From positions 1,280,501 to 1,344,500 of the forward strand of contig NW_020167525.1 in assembly GCF_001641265.1 (NCBI RefSeq): a DNA stretch of 64,000 nucleotides, in the 5' to 3' direction. Made by a program: the position numbers and the translations under genes. This DNA is from Pseudogymnoascus destructans. Its lineage: Eukaryota > Ascomycota > Leotiomycetes > Thelebolales > Thelebolaceae. Below are positions 1 through 11,324 of the stretch, one piece after another (within the stretch, counting starts at the first letter, position 1; each line of letters begins with the position of its first letter). The notes under the pieces are model-generated. The model was given only the letters and a program-made list of their open reading frames with translations. It searched no databases and was not told the DNA's origin.

Positions 1-391
1 TCCAGTTTGTAAACCTCCAACGGACATAGTTGAGTTTGAAGGAATGATAGTGATAGCTGCGTGATGGCTCGTCATTGGTATGGAATTTGAGCTAGCGTGG
101 CTATTATCATGAATTTCTATCGTCGCTTCTGCTTGTAATCCAATACAGCTATGAGTAGTAACAGATTGAGTGAAGCCGGAAGTGAACATGTTGATGGACA
201 TAATTGCGCTTGCCAATCACCTCACGACAATCGCTCCCCATCTTATAAAAACTATAACTAGTGTACAACGAAAGCCAATATTTGCTCATGCACAGTCTGA
301 AATTGGCTTATTGCAAATATAAAAGACCATTTGCCTTCCCTCTTAGACCCAAATATATCTGGTCTATGCTTGGATCATATGCAAATTAAAC
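1..391. promoter_or_regulatory. Upstream region of the coiled-coil gene, TATA-like box
   Basis: No coding frame is recognised here. A TATAAAAG sequence lies at 318-325, about 67 bases before the ATG at 392, a spacing that suits a fungal core promoter. The rest is moderately AT-rich and unremarkable. Confidence 0.4.
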
Positions 392-2038
392 ATGGATTCA
401 CTCGTCTCCGATTATACTAAGAAGATAGAGCTAGAGGGTAAAAGTTCTAGAACTTCCAAGGCAGAGCTTGAAAGTCTAGAAATGAAAATATTGGAAACCT
501 CTACAATCGTGTATAATAGCAAGAAAGAGAACGAACCACTCGAACTAAAAGGTACCACGCTAGAACAATTTCGCTTAGGTGTAGAAGCCGGGGTCAGGGC
601 AGAAATTGCCCAAAAAAATGCAGCTATAGAGGAAGCTGCTGAAGCAAAAAAAGTAAAAGCAAAGGCTGCTAGGGAAGAAAAAGCAGCTGAAAAAGCTGAA
701 AAGGAAGCTAGGGAAAAGGAAGCAGCTGAAGCTAAAGAAAAGGCAGCTAAAGAAGCAGAAGAAGCTACAAAGGCAAAGGCAGCTGAAGCTAAAGCAAAGG
801 CAGCTAAGGAAGCAGAAGAAGCTACAAAGGCCGCAGAAGAGAAGGCAGCAAAAAAGGCCAAAGAAGAGGCTGAAAAAAAGCCCAAGGAAGAAGAGGAAGA
901 AGAGGAAGAAGAAAAGGAAGAGCCGCCTTCTGATGACGACAATGACGACATAGTTAATAGACTTCGACATGGGGAGACTATTAGCAAACTAAAGGAGGAT
1001 ATTTCTATATCAGTAGAAGTTCTCTTGTCAAAACATGAGCATGTTGTTGGCCACAAGAAAGGGTTTGGAACACCAGTTATTGTTCTTAATAAAGAATTTC
1101 CCCAAGCAAGAATTTGCAGAATCAGGAAGGACATTGGACATGACAAGAGTAGTCCCAACATTATGCTACGGAGACGTGGGGGCGAGCTAAAACCTAACTC
1201 TGAGGAGAAATGGGCGGTTGACGACCTTGATGCTGTTAAACTGATAGCAATAGATGTCCCAGATGATTATAAATCATCTCCGGTAAATCGAGTCAAGCTA
1301 ATTCCTAAGATGACGGGTACAGAAAAAGATGAATTCAAGGCACTTAATATGAAAATTCTGACACAACCAGATGTACAACTCTACTGCGAATGGAAGGAGC
1401 CGTTAATATTAGACAACGGTAACTTAGTTTTCTCAAGTTGGGAAAGTAGGGCAACGTGTCGTCTTATTTGGAAGAAGAATGCGGATAATTACTTGCTTTA
1501 TGTGGCCAGATTGATCGAAGGTTGGTATCAAAAGGTTTCTGGTGGGCAGTATAAAGATGAACCAATGCCGACTATTGAGATATTTCGGGCAGGAAGTTCA
1601 ATGACGCCGGGATCGGACGCGACACCTACACCTAAGAATACAGCTGGGCGCGAAAAAACACCTGGGTCGCAAAAGCGTTCTAGCAAAAAAACGGAGAAAT
1701 CGCGACGGTCGAAATCGCCTTCAATACGCCTGGGGAGGAAGTCTCGGCAGGGTACACGACATAGGTCTTCGCAACTTCAGAGCACAGAAGGAGAAGACGA
1801 TGATTCAGACAAGGATTCAGACAAGGATTCAGACAAGGATTCAGATGATTCAGACAAGGATTCAGATGATTCGGACGAGGATTCAGACGAAGCAGAGCTG
1901 GGACGTCGAGAAGAACTATTTCTGAAAATCGAGGGGAAATACCGGACTAAAAATAAGATAGCGCCAAAGGCTAAACTAACGGCTACACAATACGACGCTG
2001 TAGAGGCCAAATATAAAAGAGCTCTCAATACAATTTAA
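392..2038 (+). CDS. Hypothetical coiled-coil protein with acidic tail
   Basis: This is an uninterrupted 548-residue frame from ATG to TAA with no visible intron. Residues of about 75-165 are an Ala/Glu/Lys-rich heptad-like stretch that should form a long coiled coil, followed by a run of glutamates and an acidic Asp patch. Residues of about 190-410 look globular, with a balanced composition and several Trp and Cys. A basic Ser/Arg/Lys segment (about 420-465) and an Asp-Ser-Asp-Lys repeat tract (about 473-505) lead to a short lysine-rich C terminus. I do not recognise the globular part. It could be a nuclear or cytoskeletal scaffold, but only the composition suggests that. The acidic repeat tract is made of near-identical GATTCAGACAAG units and may vary in length between strains. 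Confidence 0.75.
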   Translation: MDSLVSDYTKKIELEGKSSRTSKAELESLEMKILETSTIVYNSKKENEPLELKGTTLEQFRLGVEAGVRAEIAQKNAAIEEAAEAKKVKAKAAREEKAAEKAEKEAREKEAAEAKEKAAKEAEEATKAKAAEAKAKAAKEAEEATKAAEEKAAKKAKEEAEKKPKEEEEEEEEEKEEPPSDDDNDDIVNRLRHGETISKLKEDISISVEVLLSKHEHVVGHKKGFGTPVIVLNKEFPQARICRIRKDIGHDKSSPNIMLRRRGGELKPNSEEKWAVDDLDAVKLIAIDVPDDYKSSPVNRVKLIPKMTGTEKDEFKALNMKILTQPDVQLYCEWKEPLILDNGNLVFSSWESRATCRLIWKKNADNYLLYVARLIEGWYQKVSGGQYKDEPMPTIEIFRAGSSMTPGSDATPTPKNTAGREKTPGSQKRSSKKTEKSRRSKSPSIRLGRKSRQGTRHRSSQLQSTEGEDDDSDKDSDKDSDKDSDDSDKDSDDSDEDSDEAELGRREELFLKIEGKYRTKNKIAPKAKLTATQYDAVEAKYKRALNTI

Positions 2039-2651
2039 TGGGAAGGTTTTGTTTTTGCTTTCATGTTTTTCAGAGTTTCAAGGACCTTAGGTTTATTCTT
2101 TCCTTTTTGTTTTAGTCTAATCATCTACACTCTTTCAATCTCCTAGGCTAACTCTGGCTTCCATTAATTCGCTGGAATATGTCATCAACGCCTTTAAATT
2201 GGTTACTTCATTAATTTTTGTTAGTTTAAGTTGTTGAAGCCTCTGACAAGTTTTGGTCATAACTACTAATACGAGCCCTGCTATCGCCCTTGCTGCCCTA
2301 TTAGAATACCGAAGTTTGTAGCTTAGATAGTGTTTAATTAGTCCTCTAGCCTATTAATATCAAAATTTGCTTCTAAAATCCATGCAACTCCTAAGCTCTG
2401 CTACAAAGAAGACCTTGACATATAAGTTTAGCGGCTTGTTCTGGCTCTACCAGCCGGCATCCTGCATTGTAAGCCACGCGCACTTTTTGGCTCCTCTATC
2501 CTAATTTAATGTATAACTAAATGCAAATCGTAGGTGTGGCTTGCTACCAATCAGCAATAGGCAGCGCTCTCGGCTTATTAACACTGGCATACTATAAGAG
2601 TACAAGTACGACGCCTAGTATCTTTGCTATCAAACCTACATCTTCCCAATC
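2039..2651. other. Intergenic, no gene seen
   Basis: AT-rich sequence with many stops in all frames. A TATAAGA at about 2593-2599 lies some 55 bases before the FRE start and could serve as its core promoter. Nothing else is recognised. Confidence 0.4.
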
Positions 2652-4630
2652 ATGCACATCACTTTAGCATAAGCCATCGCCTTGGGAGGCTTCCTCCTCA
2701 TCCCAGTTCTTATGAATCTGCTTCCTATTCTCCCAGTTGTTATACCACCTAGATGGCGCTCTGTGCATAAGGGGATTAGGTACCTAACATATCCTTACTA
2801 TATCTACCGGCATCGATTTATAGGCCCGTGGACAAGAGCAGACATTATTATCCACCTTGTATACATAGTTGCCAACTCCTTCTGCCTTGTGTTCCAACCT
2901 CCCGTTCCGACCATTATGCAGGCTGGTCTACGAGCTGGTAGCCTCTCACTAATAAACTTGATTCCCTTATTTCTAGGCCCACATATAAGTTTTCTTGCTG
3001 ATATCTTTGGTGTCTCATTGACTGCCTTTCGCGCATTACATCGCTCCGCTGGGCTAATGTCATGCGCAATGGTGATTTTCCATGCAGTTTTCATGGTTCT
3101 GTCACCTAGGAGGTTCATATTACGCGGTGTGAAGAGAATTTCTGCAGTAGTTGTAAGTCTGCCTTGATGCTTAAGTGCCGTGTTGCTTACTGTATGTAAT
3201 AGGGCGGGTCCTCTCTTGTCTTGATTACTTTACTGTCTTGGTATCCTCTCCGCAGGCGGTGTTACGAGATCTTTCTCTGGTTGCACCATACACTAGCAGC
3301 TGTACTTGTTGTCTCTGCTCTGCTGCATGTCCCGTCAGAATTGGTTCTATACATCTACATCAGCCTAGGGATCTATGCGACAACCCTAACAGCTGAAGCG
3401 CTGCTTTTAGTACGCCGCAATGGAGTATTCATAGGAATATTCACGAATACTAGGTGGGGAAAATTGCCTAGAGTTGGAGAGATATTCAAATATCCAGTTG
3501 GCGAAAATTCAGATGGCTACAAAAATCCGGTCCAGTTTATAATACACTGCCCGAAGCCATTGCAAATAGATGCGGGACAATACATTAATATCTGGGTTGG
3601 CTCTCTTGGAATTATGCAGACCCATCCATTTGTAGTAGCCTCCTGGACAGGTAACCAGCAGACAAAGTTAATGCTCATCATTGAACCTCGCCGTGGTTGG
3701 ACTAAACGGCTCCAGTCGAAGGCAATGGATGTGAGCGGGCAGACTATGGGACTAGGAAGGGTCCTATTCACTGGGCCACATGGTGCTTCCATACCAGTGG
3801 GAGATTACGAGTACCTCTTCATGGTCGCAAGTGGTTATGGCATTGTAGCACAGTTGCCACTTTTAGAGCGACTGGTACACGGTGTACTTGCCCGCGAAGC
3901 TCGAGCCCTTCGAATTCGCCTCGTTTGGGAATTTGAAGACACAGGTGAGTCTGACTTACAAATTGGTTACTTGTCTAACTCTATATAATAGATCTCTACG
4001 ACGCAGTGGTTCCCATACTTAACTGGGTCTTGTATGAGGCTCAGAAACTAGGCAAGAACTGCGTATGTTTAAAAGTATGCCTATACGTATTGTCTTACTA
4101 AGTCTGCTAGGCACTTACAATTTCACTCTACTCAACGCAATTGGTCCTCCTTAATAAACTCAGCCAAAGAGCAATGGTATATGACACGCATATCCCACTT
4201 GAAGGAGCATTCGACGCTGAAATAGCGCCGATGGACGCTAGAAAAATGGGAGAAAATGAAGCCGCACAAAGAGCAGCAGAGGAAAGAGCTCAGGAAATAG
4301 GAAGGGGACGAGAAGAAATTATGGAAGAAATTATGAAGAAGAGAGTAGGGAAGGTTGGAAGATGGCAAGGCAACATCACGAATGAGGCTCAAGATGTTCA
4401 ACAACCAGACGAGAAAATTGACGAGTTAGAAACCTTACCCCTGTGTACGAAATCACCTAGAATGCTTATTACAGGTAAGTCTGCAATGCCATAAGGCAGC
4501 TTTTTGCTTACAGCATATAGTATCTGCGTCGACAAAGATTCGCGATGAGCTGAGATTGATTCTACATAGTTCTCTTAGCAAAGACATTACTCTAACGGAG
4601 CTAGATTATCAGCCATCAGATAAGAACTAG
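2652..4630 (+). CDS. Ferric reductase-like transmembrane oxidoreductase (FRE), stop at codon 7
   Basis: Five exons can be joined in frame: 2652-3152, 3203-3944, 3992-4062, 4111-4474 and 4521-4630, with 39-50 base GT-AG introns, giving about 595 codons. The N-terminal half is a ferric-reductase-like transmembrane domain with the paired heme-type histidines (LHRSAG and IFHAVF, then WLHHTL and LLHVPSE). Next come an FAD-binding segment with HPFVVAS and an NADPH-binding part with GPHG and VASGYG. Members of this family move electrons from NADPH through FAD and heme to extracellular ferric iron. From the ATG at 2652 the seventh codon is TAA (2670-2672). The next in-frame Met is codon 21 (2712), so a slightly shortened protein is possible. 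FRE genes are a recurrent accessory family of Starship elements. The domain call is firm; whether the gene is functional is uncertain. Confidence 0.85.
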
Positions 4631-4822
4631 AGTCTCTGCAAAATTGTGATCTATATTAGAGTAGGGCTATTTTTGAAGCCGTAAATTCTACAATGAGGAG
4701 CCAAAACGGGCTGCGGGCATTAGTTAGTAATAATTACCATAAGACAACTTCAGACTTCCCATTATTTTTAGACTTCTCATTATAATCCCATAATTCCACT
4801 ACCGCTAAAAACCAAAAGAAAC

Positions 4823-7800
4823 ATGGTATTGGAAGTTGACCTCGGCTCCGTAGCAGATTATGTGGCGCATGTAGAGCTGCGTCCATTAATAGATGCATTT
4901 CGCCAGAGAAAGAGAATTGTAATCATTGTGGGAGCTGGAATCTCAGCATCCGCAGGAAGTAGGTAGCCCCTCCCTTCTATCTAGAGTCATTAATCAATGT
5001 AGTCGCTACATTCCAAGATTTGCCAGTGAAAGGCAGAGACGTGTTTAGCATGAACTCATATAATGACGATGCTTCTACAACGCTTCTTAACGAGACAATG
5101 TGCAGAATGTACAGCAGTATAAGATCTGCAAGCCCAACTCAGTTTCACCACGTTATTGAAGAGCTTGCTAAAGAAGGCCGCTTGCATCGTTTGTACACTC
5201 AAAATATTGACGGATTAGACACGCAGCTACCGTCCCTCGGAACTAAAATACCACTGCCAGAAACGAAGCCATGGCCGACAACGATTCAGCTACATGGAGA
5301 CCTAAGGACTGTTAAATGTCAAGGGAATCCAACACATCTAGGTTCGTTTAACCCAGAACTTTTCAAGAAGGGAGCTCTGCCATGTTGCGCTATATGCAAA
5401 AACAATGAAGGAGAAAGAACCAGGCATATTCCTCTCATGAGACCTAGAGTTTGGCTCTATGATGACTATAACTATGCAGATACGACAGCTATTGCCATGG
5501 TTAGTGCCTCAGATCTCAGGTCAAAACCCGATGCGGTGATTGTTGTAGGAACTGCACTTAAAGTCGAGTCAAGAAGAAATTTTGCAATAGATATGTGCGC
5601 AGCAGTTCGAAAATGCGGTGGTTTAAGTGCCTGGATTAACCTTGAGCCTCCTTCACAACCACTTAAATGCTTCGACATAGTCGTAAAAGGCGACTCTGAC
5701 ACCATAGCAATGCATGTGTCTAGCTGGTGGTTGAAGGATTGTCCTAATATTATAAACAACGCAAACATAAAGTACCTACAAGATAAGTACAAGCTGTTCA
5801 TTGCAAGGTCAACAGAGGAAGCTCGTAGGCTTTTGGAGCAGGACCAGAAGAGGGATCCGACAGCACTTGGCACGACGCAGAACATACTTCTTGATTCTGG
5901 GGAGGCAGCAAAATTGATTACCTTTAAAGCCATCAATCACAATGCTAAGAAGGCAACTCCAGTGTTGCCTCATAAGACCCTACGTACACAAGCACCCTCA
6001 TCTATAGTCCCGCCTAAAACTTCGTCTGCATCCTCTATAATCCCACCATTATGGCAGTCTACTTCGTCCATAGTCCCTCATTTGTTATCATCTGCATCTC
6101 AGAGCCAAGCCGCACAAGCGTCAGCATCTAAGGTCTCACATAAACCAGTTTCTGCACCCATCGCTTCACTTGCACAAGCATCTGCATCTAACGTCTCACT
6201 TATCTCCGCATCCCAGGCCTCACAATTACCGACGTCTGTCTTATCAAGTGCGCTGTACCCTTTTACGACGACTCCGGCCCATAGTGGTCTAGAAATCGTA
6301 CCAAAAATTACACCTGGTTGGGAGTTAGAAACCTCAAAGAGGCTAGATAGTGTTATTGTCCGGGGAATCAAAGTTAAGAACCACCGAAGTTCGTCAGTCC
6401 TTACAACAATTACGAACTTAGGTTATGAGGTTAATATAGCTTCGTCACTTTGGCGTCTTAAACATGGAGAATACCTTGATGATGAGGTTATCAATGCGTA
6501 TATTGAACTTCTTCAGAGGTCTAATCTCCCTCACGGTCAAGGTATCCAAACCACCTTTATCTTAAGAATGGTGTTAGAAAGGCCATGGAAACCTTTTATA
6601 AAGCTGACGGACACAGGAAAGTATTCTATATTTATTCCTATTAATCATGCTTTCCATTGGACTTTTGCTGTTATTAAATCGCAGGAGAAGGGCGCCATTG
6701 TGCAGTGGGGATACTTCAATAGCCTTGGCGGGGAACCACCCCAAGTATTTTTAGACTGGATTGGTAATTGGTTTCCCAAAAAGCAAAGGGTTCCAGCATT
6801 ACCAAATCCCAAGCAAAACAACGAAGTTGATTGCAGTTTGTTTGTCCTCCTCGGTATTCGCCTTATGGCTTCAGGGAAGCCACATCTGTCTAACCAGCAG
6901 GCCATAGCGATCATACCCGAATTTAGGAAGAGAGTCCTAGCAGAGCTCTTAGCTTTATGTCTCGATCCGTCTAGCGCCCAACTTGAAGAGTTCAAACAAA
7001 GAGAGGCGCTCGTTGACAGGCGCTCGTTGACAGCCCTCTCTCTCAAGAAAAAACCTCTTAAAGGCAAGAAGAATATGTCAGCAAGTTTATTTGTGTCCCT
7101 ATCTCCTCCCATCCTTATAGAATCAGACACTTCAGATGATCTTAACGAATCCGAACATGAGGTGGATCTTCAGGTTTAGCCACTCTCAACTTCCAGGGAG
7201 AGCCCAGCTCAGCCAGCTGATTTGTTTGGAGAAGAGGTATGCATAGTCAAGACACTAAGAGAGGCTGTCATCACTCAACGAGCTTTACAAAAATGCCAGG
7301 ATAATTTAGAAATTAAGAGCATCAAGCTTCATCATTTGTGGACTATGATTAGCGCAGAGAAGCGGGCTCTAAGACAACATCATATACACTACGAGTTTTC
7401 TCGTCAGTTCTGGGCTGAGATGGAAAAAATGAACAGGACTCCACATCAACGCGGCCCAGTGCCTAAGACAACAATCTCTCGGGTGATGAAGGAGCTTGCA
7501 ATTACTGATATGAATAACTGGAAATTCGTCTTGCAACGTGCACGGAGAGCATCAATCTGGACCGAATTAGCTGATATATTCAAGGACTATCTAGACCATC
7601 CTAGTGTTGCACTATGCGCCGTTTCAAACTCTACGTACAGTCTAGAGACGTTAACTATAGCCAATCGGAAGACCTTCTTCGAGACAATCCGTGCGAGGGT
7701 AAGAAAGCCAGGAAATGAAGTTTTAACAAGGTTGAAAGCTGCAAGCCCTCTGTTTATGGCGCTAATAAACGGCCGCTTACCTGTAGACGTTCTTCCCATT

Positions 7801-7851
7801 GAGTCTAATAATCACCTGCTATTTGAAGAAACGGTTAGGCTGAGTAATTAA
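4823..7851 (+). CDS. Sirtuin (SIR2) fused to ULP1/C48 cysteine peptidase, one in-frame stop
   Basis: Exon 1 (4823-4958) and exon 2 (from 5018) join across a 59-base intron to give GAGISASAGN, the sirtuin NAD-binding start. Further sirtuin signatures follow: TQNIDGLD, LHGDL with the catalytic His, a Cys pair around LPCCAIC, VVGTALKV and INLE. A Ser/Ala/Gln-rich linker (roughly residues 320-460) leads to a ULP1-type C48 peptidase with HWTFAVI (catalytic His), YFNSLGG (Asn where the family usually has Asp), Gln in NPKQNN and the Cys in VDCSLF. A helical C-terminal region follows. The frame is cut by one TAG at 7177-7179 and then runs open in the same frame to 7851, so the read-through length is about 988 residues and the truncated form 765. 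Sirtuins use NAD to deacylate proteins and some act as immune NADases; ULP1 enzymes remove SUMO. Both domains look well preserved, apart from the Asp-to-Asn change. It lies 192 bases after the FRE gene on the same strand. Confidence 0.8.
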
Positions 7852-8569
7852 GACATTCTTTCGTAATTGAAGCATGGATATAGATAATTAAACAGCGACA
7901 TAAACTTTCTCACACTCTTTCTTGGGTATAGCAATTACCAGTATTTCTTGCGTCGCGATATGTAATTTAAGCTCTACCTTAAATTTGAGCTATGAATTCC
8001 AATTTTATACATAAAGATGAAACTTATCATAGCTGTTTGCTACTGTTGGTGGGTTTGGGGTTTGGGATGTGTCTTAACAAATATGAAGGGATACCACATG
8101 TCGCATACGTCGTTACCCTCCAAATTTCATAAACTTAGGGTTATGATATTTTTTACGTTGAAAACCTCCTGTGGTACTGTAGAAAGATCGAACGTGGCTA
8201 TAATCATGTCTAGATGCTCGTTGCCATGGATACGACGCCGCTTACTCTTTCTTGCTGCATAGCAGATAAAACCCTCATGGCACTTTCATTGAGCCCTTGC
8301 AGCAAAATATGGAGTACAGTACTGTAGTTTAGTAGCGTGTGCAATAAAATATTTGCTAAAATGCACATAGTATTTATTGGCTTATAGCTATATAAGGGGC
8401 TGTAAATTTCTGCATTTTAGATACATTATTGAAAGCTCTACAAATGGAGCATCTTAATGCCAGTGCGAGCTCGACTTAAGCCATTTGTTGCTGTTTCATT
8501 AGCATATAGTAGTAAAAGTATATAATATCTAGCTGATTAGCTCAAACATAACTTTACCTTCAAGTCGAG
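7852..8569. other. Intergenic, no supported gene
   Basis: A short open frame at 8017-8262 has no recognisable product and unusual Trp/Cys content, so I do not call it. A TATATAATA stretch near 8519-8527 lies about 45 bases before the next gene's ATG and may be its core promoter. Confidence 0.35.
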
Positions 8570-9217
8570 ATGTTCCTCAGAGAACTAGCTGTCTTCGCTT
8601 TCTTGAGCTCTGTACTTGGTCACCATCTAGCCACATCTTATAAACACCGTCACGATGATAGGAGTGTTAATCCAGGATGCACTTGTAAAGATTCTTCTAC
8701 TAGGCAAGCTTTTCTCTTATTATGGTGAAACTTTCTAACATGTCTAAGTTCTTATGTAGCTCCTAGTTCTAGTGCAGCTGGTATTGAATCTACTACTTCG
8801 GCCCCTACTCCAACCCCTACTACTACAGTAAACGACGCTACTGAATTCACGTCGTCAGCTTCTACTACAGTTGGTAGTTCCTCGTCACCTACTAGGACCA
8901 CGGGTACAACCATATCTAGCACAAGCACTTACTCTTCTCAATGCTCTTCAACTCCCATTAATGGCTGCGCGAATAGCAAAAATATTATCGCTCAGTTTTC
9001 CTTACCCCTAAGTAATTGTTTTTTTAAGTGTGATCTAAATACAGGGTGCATTAGCTATGTAGTTAATACAGACACAAACGGAAAATGGAGGTGTGATCTC
9101 CTAGACAGCGATGGCTTAGTGGCTTGGGATCAGGACCTCACTAAATCTAATCCAGATTTGTGTCGACGCTATAAAATTTATCATTCTAAATGTCCTGATT
9201 TCAATACTTCCCCTTAA
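8570..9217 (+). CDS. Small secreted Cys-rich protein, mucin-like linker plus PAN/Apple-like module
   Basis: Two exons, 8570-8684 and 8760-9217, join across a 75-base GT-AG intron with a CTAAC branch sequence, giving about 190 residues. The first 17 residues (MFLRELAVFAFLSSVLG) form a clear signal peptide. Residues of about 38-95 are almost pure Ser/Thr/Pro, typical of an O-glycosylated mucin-like linker. The C-terminal third has ordered cysteines with a CISYVV...WRCDLLD pattern that resembles PAN/Apple or related extracellular carbohydrate- or protein-binding folds. Exon 2 contains no ATG near its start, so a single-exon scan overlooks it. The protein is probably wall-associated or secreted, and a role as an effector is possible but unproven. 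No close neighbour suggests an operon-like partner. Confidence 0.7.
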
Positions 9218-9361
9218 CCGTAGTCTCTGCTTCGTTAATTTTTCTCTATTAAGCTAGAAAACAAAGTCGATCTACAATAAGTTAGTAGTAGTTAATTTAT
9301 GCAGTTATTATTCTTACCTTTAAAGTTAACGTCCCTTCTACGTTGAGGAAGTAGGAAAAAA

Positions 9362-9570
9362 TGAGGCCCTCTGCAATCAGGTGCGACAGCGACGACGTGA
9401 TCGTAAATTTCAGAGTAACCGGGGTTTGGTCTGTTCAGGAGTGGTCACACAACACGACTGACACAAAAATACTGGAATTTTCAATGGACTCACAAATTTA
9501 GAATCGATTGAATTCAAAGTACCAATAGTTTGTCCCGTCACGGGGTGTCCCGTGATGCAGGGATGCACGT
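9362..9570 (+). mobile_element. Solo outer end of the long-TIR element family
   Basis: This stretch matches, in the same orientation, the outer 210 bases of the right inverted repeat at 47127-47608, ending in GGGATGCACGT followed by TA at 9571-9572. The inner part of the repeat is missing. It is therefore a truncated relic or end fragment of the same element family. Confidence 0.7.
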
Positions 9571-9938
9571 TAGTCTACACGTATAATAGGCGTCCTAATT
9601 CTATGAAACTTGGTTTGTAAACAAAGTCTCCACAAAGCTGTTAAATTGATTAAGTAACTTATAACGAACATTTTGATACCTTCGTTTAAGAATACACGTA
9701 TTTGGGTGGATGATGCTACGCGGATGAGGAGCTTGGGTGATTAGATTAGCACTAAGTTATCTTAAGGGAATAAGTACATTAAGTGGCTCTTCGTGTCTCA
9801 TACATAATGTGGCCGATTGGTAAGTTAGACTGGTAGTTTGATGTGTGGGGATAAACTTTATTGGAGATAGATAATTCTATACCTGAAAACTAGTTGAACG
9901 AAAGCATTATATTAGAGATTACATCGACAACAACTCAT
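9571..9938. other. Intergenic, nothing seen
   Basis: AT-rich sequence with no open frame of note and no recognisable repeat. Confidence 0.35.
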
Positions 9939-10604
9939 TTAGCTACAGATTCCGCTAGAGTGAAAGCCATCACAAAAACTGGGTTTTTTCAAAGGCATCA
10001 CCTGTGGCGGTGGACGCTCCAACAGTTGAGATGGAGAAAAAAACTTGCCTCCCTGCTCTTCTCCTGAAAGCTCTATTATTGCAGGGCATGCCGGCAATAT
10101 GGGAAGCTCTACTGGCCTAGCTACCTGTTCCTGAGGTGGATTTTCCGCACGACCCATACAATGCTGTCCATGTTGACATATGTAGGTGTGGTAATGATGT
10201 ATTTCGTGTATAGTGACTGTCGATACGGGAAGAGGTTCAGTCCTTCTTTCCATTTTGAAACACTCCCGGCATAGGCCCGGTGCTGGGCGAGGCTCGCTAG
10301 GGGGGTGTCTTACATGATATGACGGGGATCTTGGCCCACCACAGGCTAGACATCTGTACCTTGGTGGCTTTGAGATTCTCATGTTCAATGTAAACTCTCG
10401 ACCTTTTGGTTTTCCTGCCATTGGTGATGCCCGTTGCTTGGTAAATACCCCATAAGTAAATGCGCAGTTCTTATTAAATGTGCAGTGGTGGCGCTCTTTT
10501 TGACGATAGCCAAAAACAACTCTCAACGAAGCCAAAATTCCTGTATCCCTCTTCACCTTGGCACCTGGGCAGTTCACAGGCCCACCACATATGCAGGGCG
10601 CCAC
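9939..10604 (-). CDS. Cys-rich zinc-binding hypothetical protein
   Basis: A 221-codon frame on the minus strand with several CxxC pairs. The core around YRCLACGGPRSP, a YH...HP pair and GLCRECF has the spacing of a small zinc-binding module (C-x2-C ... YH ... HP ... C-x2-C). I have an impression of similar modules in other filamentous-fungal hypothetical proteins but cannot name the family. The codon at the frame's 5' end is GTG, preceded by an in-frame stop, so the true N terminus must come from an upstream exon or from a later Met (about residue 63). His-rich and Pro-rich stretches follow the finger. It could be a regulatory protein or a remnant; function unknown. Confidence 0.5.
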   Translation of the reverse strand: MAPCICGGPVNCPGAKVKRDTGILASLRVVFGYRQKERHHCTFNKNCAFTYGVFTKQRASPMAGKPKGREFTLNMRISKPPRYRCLACGGPRSPSYHVRHPPSEPRPAPGLCRECFKMERRTEPLPVSTVTIHEIHHYHTYICQHGQHCMGRAENPPQEQVARPVELPILPACPAIIELSGEEQGGKFFSPSQLLERPPPQVMPLKKPSFCDGFHSSGICS

Positions 10605-11324
10605 TCATAGACAGACGATCTTTTCGTGACTGATTCCACAGATATGGGAAGGCAACCACCATCACATGGACCAATATGGTGCCGCATTTAACAGCCACGA
10701 AATATGTCGACGCGACCAGATTCAACGAGTCGCATATTGCAAAGTCGAATTTTATGGGAGCTTCATCGGTGAATTTAGGCAGCAGAGTTGGCTCTATGTA
10801 TAAAGTAATGCCTCCCTTTGCATCTCGATGATTATTTATCCCAAGCCTTGCGTGAAAATCAGGTTCAAGAAGTCTCCAACTAACTTGGCCTATTGTACGT
10901 GTCCCTTCTATTTAACATACGTTCTACATGCTGACCTTGCCAAGATTTCAACCTGAACGTCCATACCTTCACCCCATCAGTCCCATCGCCACATCCCTTA
11001 ACTCGGAAGAATGTGCGACAAGGAAGTGTCAAGTTATATCTACAAATGCGGGTGTCCGATCAAAAAATTCATTCGAACGAAAAGATGCACAGCCGCTCAG
11101 GAACGTGGTTCGGACTGCACAGGCAACGATCTGAAGGAGAGGGAAATCGGCTCATCAAAAAGGAGGGACGATTGCCCAACGCACAACGATGAGGGATATT
11201 CGCGCTAGACCCATCGAAGAGACAGGGACAATACAAATCAGTGACTGAGCTGGGCTGAAGCCTCGCCAGTCGTATCTGTTTGAAAAATAATTAGAGAAGT
11301 TCCATAGTATAAAGTTGACTTTAC
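10605..11324. other. Intergenic, no supported gene
   Basis: Two short overlapping plus-strand frames at 10928-11208 have no recognisable product or intron support. Any 5' exon of the Cys-rich gene would lie in the first few hundred bases. Confidence 0.3.

Noticed and set aside
412..1161. Ser/Ala-rich minus-strand frame opposite the coiled-coil gene
   Set aside because: It is the antisense reading of the Lys/Glu/Ala repeats.
7177..7179. Programmed stop-codon readthrough in SIR2-ULP1
   Set aside because: Several unrelated cargo genes show similar lone stops, which is better explained by mutation; no known readthrough context is seen after the TAG.
10928..11208. Overlapping short plus-strand frames
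   Set aside because: No domain, no splice support and conflicting overlapping frames.
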